Translations under genes and position numbers: made by a program
In this document: positions 61,430 through 64,000 of the stretch, piece after piece
Numbering within the stretch: the first letter of the stretch is position 1
Layout: each line of letters opens with the position of its first letter
NCBI GenBank assembly: GCA_963281255.1
Contig: OY725504.1
Span: forward strand, 868,001 to 932,000
Direction of reading: 5' to 3'
DNA: 64,000 bases
Origin: Aphrocallistes beatrix
Taxonomy: Eukaryota; Porifera; Hexactinellida; Sceptrulophora; Aphrocallistidae
Notes under the pieces: generated by a model
Database searches by the model: none
Seen by the model: only the letters and a program-made list of their open reading frames with translations
Told to the model about the DNA's origin: nothing

Positions 61430-61958
61430 ATGGACCGTTCGTTAGAGAGGAGGCCTTTGGAGAGGCGGCATAGTCTGCAAGAGTGCTCTACCCCCCTGAA
61501 CGAGCTATTCCGCACCCAATCACTCGTAATTCCTACTCTAGATTTGACTGATGACAGCGAGGAGGAGAGCAAGAATGTAAATCTATATAATTAAAACTCA
61601 ATTGTTGTATGTGTGCGTGTGTTTGTTTGTTTGTTTGTCTAGACGTCTGGAACAACTAGCAGGTTTAGAAATATAATTTTTGTATAATTGATCTTTATAC
61701 GTTGAGTGACAGCTTTTAGGTTTTGAAACGATATTTTAACATTTCTGCTGGGTAATGTTGTACGTATTATAGACAGTATTATACAGGTTCGTTTTTTCTT
61801 CGAGACAGCGGAAGGAGAGGTAATGAAGACACTAGAGATAGTGGGTAACCCCACGTGTGTAGATCTGATTGAAGTCCTATTAGACAGATTATCTCCTTTT
61901 CTCCGCACTGACTCGACTCTATGTGACGAGTTCTCCCTCATACAGATGACTCAGGAAG
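61430..61958 (+). CDS. Possible Ras-association-type protein (5' part)
   Basis: Two exons, 61430-61576 and 61787-61958, join in phase 0 and end in phase 1 at a GT donor. The first gives a basic, Ser- and acid-containing N-terminus (MDRSLERRPLERR...) of 49 residues. The second encodes VRFFFETAEGEVMKTLEIV followed by CVDLIEVLLDRLSPF and EFSLIQMTQEG, which has the strand-strand-helix pattern of a ubiquitin-like RA/FERM-F1 fold. The family call is an inference from pattern. Later exons were not found with confidence. A phase-compatible acceptor lies at the very right edge (coding from 63974, reading ALILGYESL). Confidence 0.5.
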
Positions 61959-62062
61959 GTATGTGATAGGATCGAATTAACTTAAAATTAAAAACAGAAA
62001 GTATAATTGGCCTTGTTTTGGAACGAAAAATAAATTTATCATGCATGGGAATGCCAATATAA

Positions 62063-62284
62063 AGACTTTTATGTTCAATGTGTCTTGCTGTGGTAAAGGA
62101 GTGCAACTTAAAACGTCATTACCTGACGAAACATTCTGTGAAATTCGATTCTCTTACTGGGGATGCACGTAAGAATAAGATAGAATTAGTATTCAACTTT
62201 CAACCAAATCTACTTTTCTATCTTCGTGTCAATCAAATTAGGTTTGTTGCAAGATATTTCTACTCCCATTATTTTGTCAAATAA
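62063..62284 (+). pseudogene. hAT-transposase-type N-terminal zinc-finger fragment
   Basis: The reading frame begins after a stop at 62060. It encodes LCSMCLAVVKECNLKRHYL, then TKH and KFDSLTGDARKNKIE, a CX2C...HX4H finger followed by the FDSLTG-R-KI block. This matches the N-terminal finger region of hAT-derived proteins such as GTF2IRD2 and ZBED5/FAM200 relatives. After that block the sequence no longer resembles the family and ends at 62284. No catalytic or dimerisation domain follows. It is most likely the broken remnant of a transposase gene, though a splice into a host gene cannot be excluded. Confidence 0.6.
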
Positions 62285-62287
62285 TCG

Positions 62288-62432
62288 CCACCAAATGTGT
62301 CTGTGTCGAGTGTCACAATTTAATGGCATGCGATACATTTAGTATGGTAAGATCAGATGCAAATTTGTGTTATGCGCCATAAAATTATGTCGCATGCCAT
62401 TAAAGTGTGACACTGGACACAATTTGGTAGTG
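62288..62432. mobile_element. Foldback MITE with ~45-bp inverted arms
   Basis: Arms share TTTAATGGCATGCGA, AGTGTCACA and ACCAAAT in inverted order with few mismatches, around a ~50-bp loop. It directly follows the transposase fragment. Confidence 0.75.
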
Positions 62433-62472
62433 ATTGTTTGACTAAACTAATGGTAGTAAGAATATTATGGTA

Positions 62473-62596
62473 CAGTAGATGCCGGATATAAGAAGATTAT
62501 ACTAGAAAACGGTTGACATATACCCCATATAATTTATGCCGGTTATAAGAACATTATATGCAGTTCCCAACGGTGTTCTTATACCGGCATCCACTG
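62473..62596. mobile_element. TA-flanked MITE (CAGTAGATGCCGG)
   Basis: Ends CAGTAGATGCCGGATATAAG and TTATACCGGCATCCACTG with TA on each side; inner repeats of the GCCGGTTATAAG word. Tc1/mariner or pogo type. Confidence 0.8.
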
Positions 62597-63431
62597 TACT
62601 AAAAATCATGCAAGTGCAATAGCTACACCTTTCAACAGTATGAATCTAGAATTCATATTTGTATTGTAATCACTCCATTTCTGCGTACAGATACGCTCCA
62701 ATCTGGAAACTAATCTTGTATAAATTAATCTGCATTTTTACCCATTATCATGCCACAACAATGGTACGATACATTCTGAATCTATACCATTAGCTTTGAT
62801 TAATTTTTCAAGTAAATGAAAGTTCAAAAGTTCCGATTAATTTCAAAGAAAACCATCACCACTATTCTCTTACCTTAATGCATCAAATATTTTCTCGAAT
62901 ATTTGGCACATTTTTAAATGATTGGAATGTAATCGAAATTTAGTTAATTAATTTGGAGAATTACGAATCCGTATAATTTAATAGACTGACCGCTGGTATG
63001 CTAATTTTGTGCTAGACGTTCATTCGTACCTGGCATCCATTTGTATATAAAGATTTCCATTGGCGATGTGTGAATAAAAATCATTTCAATGCTTCATTTT
63101 AAGATATTCAAGAAAACCTTTACAGTAAATATTCCTTATCATCGGTTTATAGACAGTTATGAAATCGAAGGTTTGTCTACACTTCTTTTTATTTGTATTG
63201 GTTGACTTCCTATTGTATTAAATTTATGATGTACCGTCGTTACCATATAATGGGCGTTTTTAATAGAGTTGTCTTATCTAAATCTTGACAGCGGGGTTCT
63301 TTTTGAACTAACTTTTATGTTCTGTTATCTCCACCAATCTCTCTTTCATCCAACGTAGACAAGACATCAATTCAATTATGCCTCATTCGTAATACTTTTA
63401 CATTCAATTTCATTATATTAAGTTAGCGGTG

Positions 63432-63634
63432 AGCTGTTACATGGGCCATTGAAAGAGGTGTTATCACCAAGCAATCAATCTAATTATTCCTCTAACTGGA
63501 ATTCTAATTGTTTTGCCCCAAACTGCATCCACTATGATCAATCGTTTACTTCGAAATGGGAAATCTTTCGCGAGCTTTCCTCACTATTGAATGCCGCTCA
63601 CGTCCATTCAGCTATCACTAATCTTTCAGATTAG
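63432..63634 (+). CDS. Possible terminal coding exon
   Basis: Open frame reading GELLHGPLKEVLSPS onward to a stop at 63632-63634, with a TAA just upstream and an AG (TTAAGTTAG) at 63425-63426 that would need phase 2 input. The C-terminal half (KWEIFRELSSLLNAAHVHS) is protein-like. It does not fit directly onto the RA-like exon (phase 1), so it would need another exon between. No family recognised. Confidence 0.2.
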
Positions 63635-64000
63635 AATCAGTAGAATGGTTTTATTCTAGCAATAATCAATTGTAACTTTCACAATCATATTATCTATTCA
63701 CACCATTGCCTAACTGTGATTCAAGTACGTGCCTGTGTGATTAGGCACCTCTCTAATATTATTTAAATAACTTTCAAAACGGACTAATATGGAATATAAT
63801 ATATTCTATTATCACCTGTTCCCTACAAGTATGCATTCTTCACCAAGTAACAGTAAGTTCCAACTGTTTACTGTGTTAGAATATTAGCTTCTCATTTTAC
63901 TTATTATACATATTTTCATGACATGGTTGTTACATCTGCCCTTCAATGTTATTCCTACACACTTGCGTTTTAGCATTGATCCTAGGCTACGAATCTTTAT

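Larger units (their letters stand above)
61959..64000. other. Right-edge region, mostly non-coding
   Basis: Either a long intron of the RA-like gene or intergenic DNA. Contains a zinc-finger fragment, two MITEs and a possible terminal exon near 63430-63634. Confidence 0.45.

Overview
This is a window of animal nuclear DNA: AT-rich, with split genes, GT-AG introns mostly of 50-1500 bp, and dense small DNA transposons. The gene set is diaphanous formin, PIP5K, kinesin-2 KIF3A, two integrin alpha subunits, TMEM97, DENND4, TOMM22, COX19, VIPAS39 and an endosomal-type Na+/H+ exchanger. It fits a ciliated invertebrate. The compact genes, intronless copies and AT richness would suit an early-branching animal such as a sponge, but that is inference and no marker here fixes the phylum. 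I found no rRNA, tRNA, CRISPR array or bacterial operon.

Layout. 1-4046: mostly non-coding, with two MITEs and one weak minus-strand coiled-coil ORF. 4047-12651: a diaphanous-related formin lacking its 5' end in what I can see. 14050-16893: type I PIP 5-kinase, 3 exons. 19284-22176: KIF3A, 3 exons. 23553-30263 and 31050-35344: a tandem pair of integrin alpha genes, 9 exons each with identical intron phases. A COX19 gene sits antisense inside an intron of the first. 35665-36825: an intronless gene I do not recognise. 36826-39771: a composite repeat block. 39772-40251: TMEM97/EXPERA. 41903-55610: DENND4 in 33 exons, with TOMM22 nested on the same strand in intron 4. 56686-58119: VIPAS39/SPE-39, intronless. 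58909-60768: intronless SLC9A6/7/9-type exchanger. 61430-64000: start of a possible RA-domain gene, a hAT-type zinc-finger fragment and more MITEs.

Function. Formin, PIP5K and integrins belong to adhesion and cortical actin control. KIF3A serves ciliary transport. DENND4, VIPAS39 and the exchanger act in endosomal traffic. TOMM22 and COX19 serve mitochondria. Nothing suggests they are co-regulated as a unit; neighbours look independent apart from the integrin duplication and the nested genes.

The most notable observations are: a near-identical exon shared by the two otherwise diverged integrin genes (probable gene conversion); nested COX19 and TOMM22; a Mutator-like MITE with 9-bp target duplications that carries a ~400-bp pentamer expansion inside an integrin intron; several hAT and TA-flanked MITE families placed almost wholly in introns and gaps; and a formin with a minimal FH1 and a ~360-residue repetitive tail after its DAD. 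Exon junctions were set by hand from GT-AG sites, reading phase and family similarity, and the phases were checked by arithmetic.
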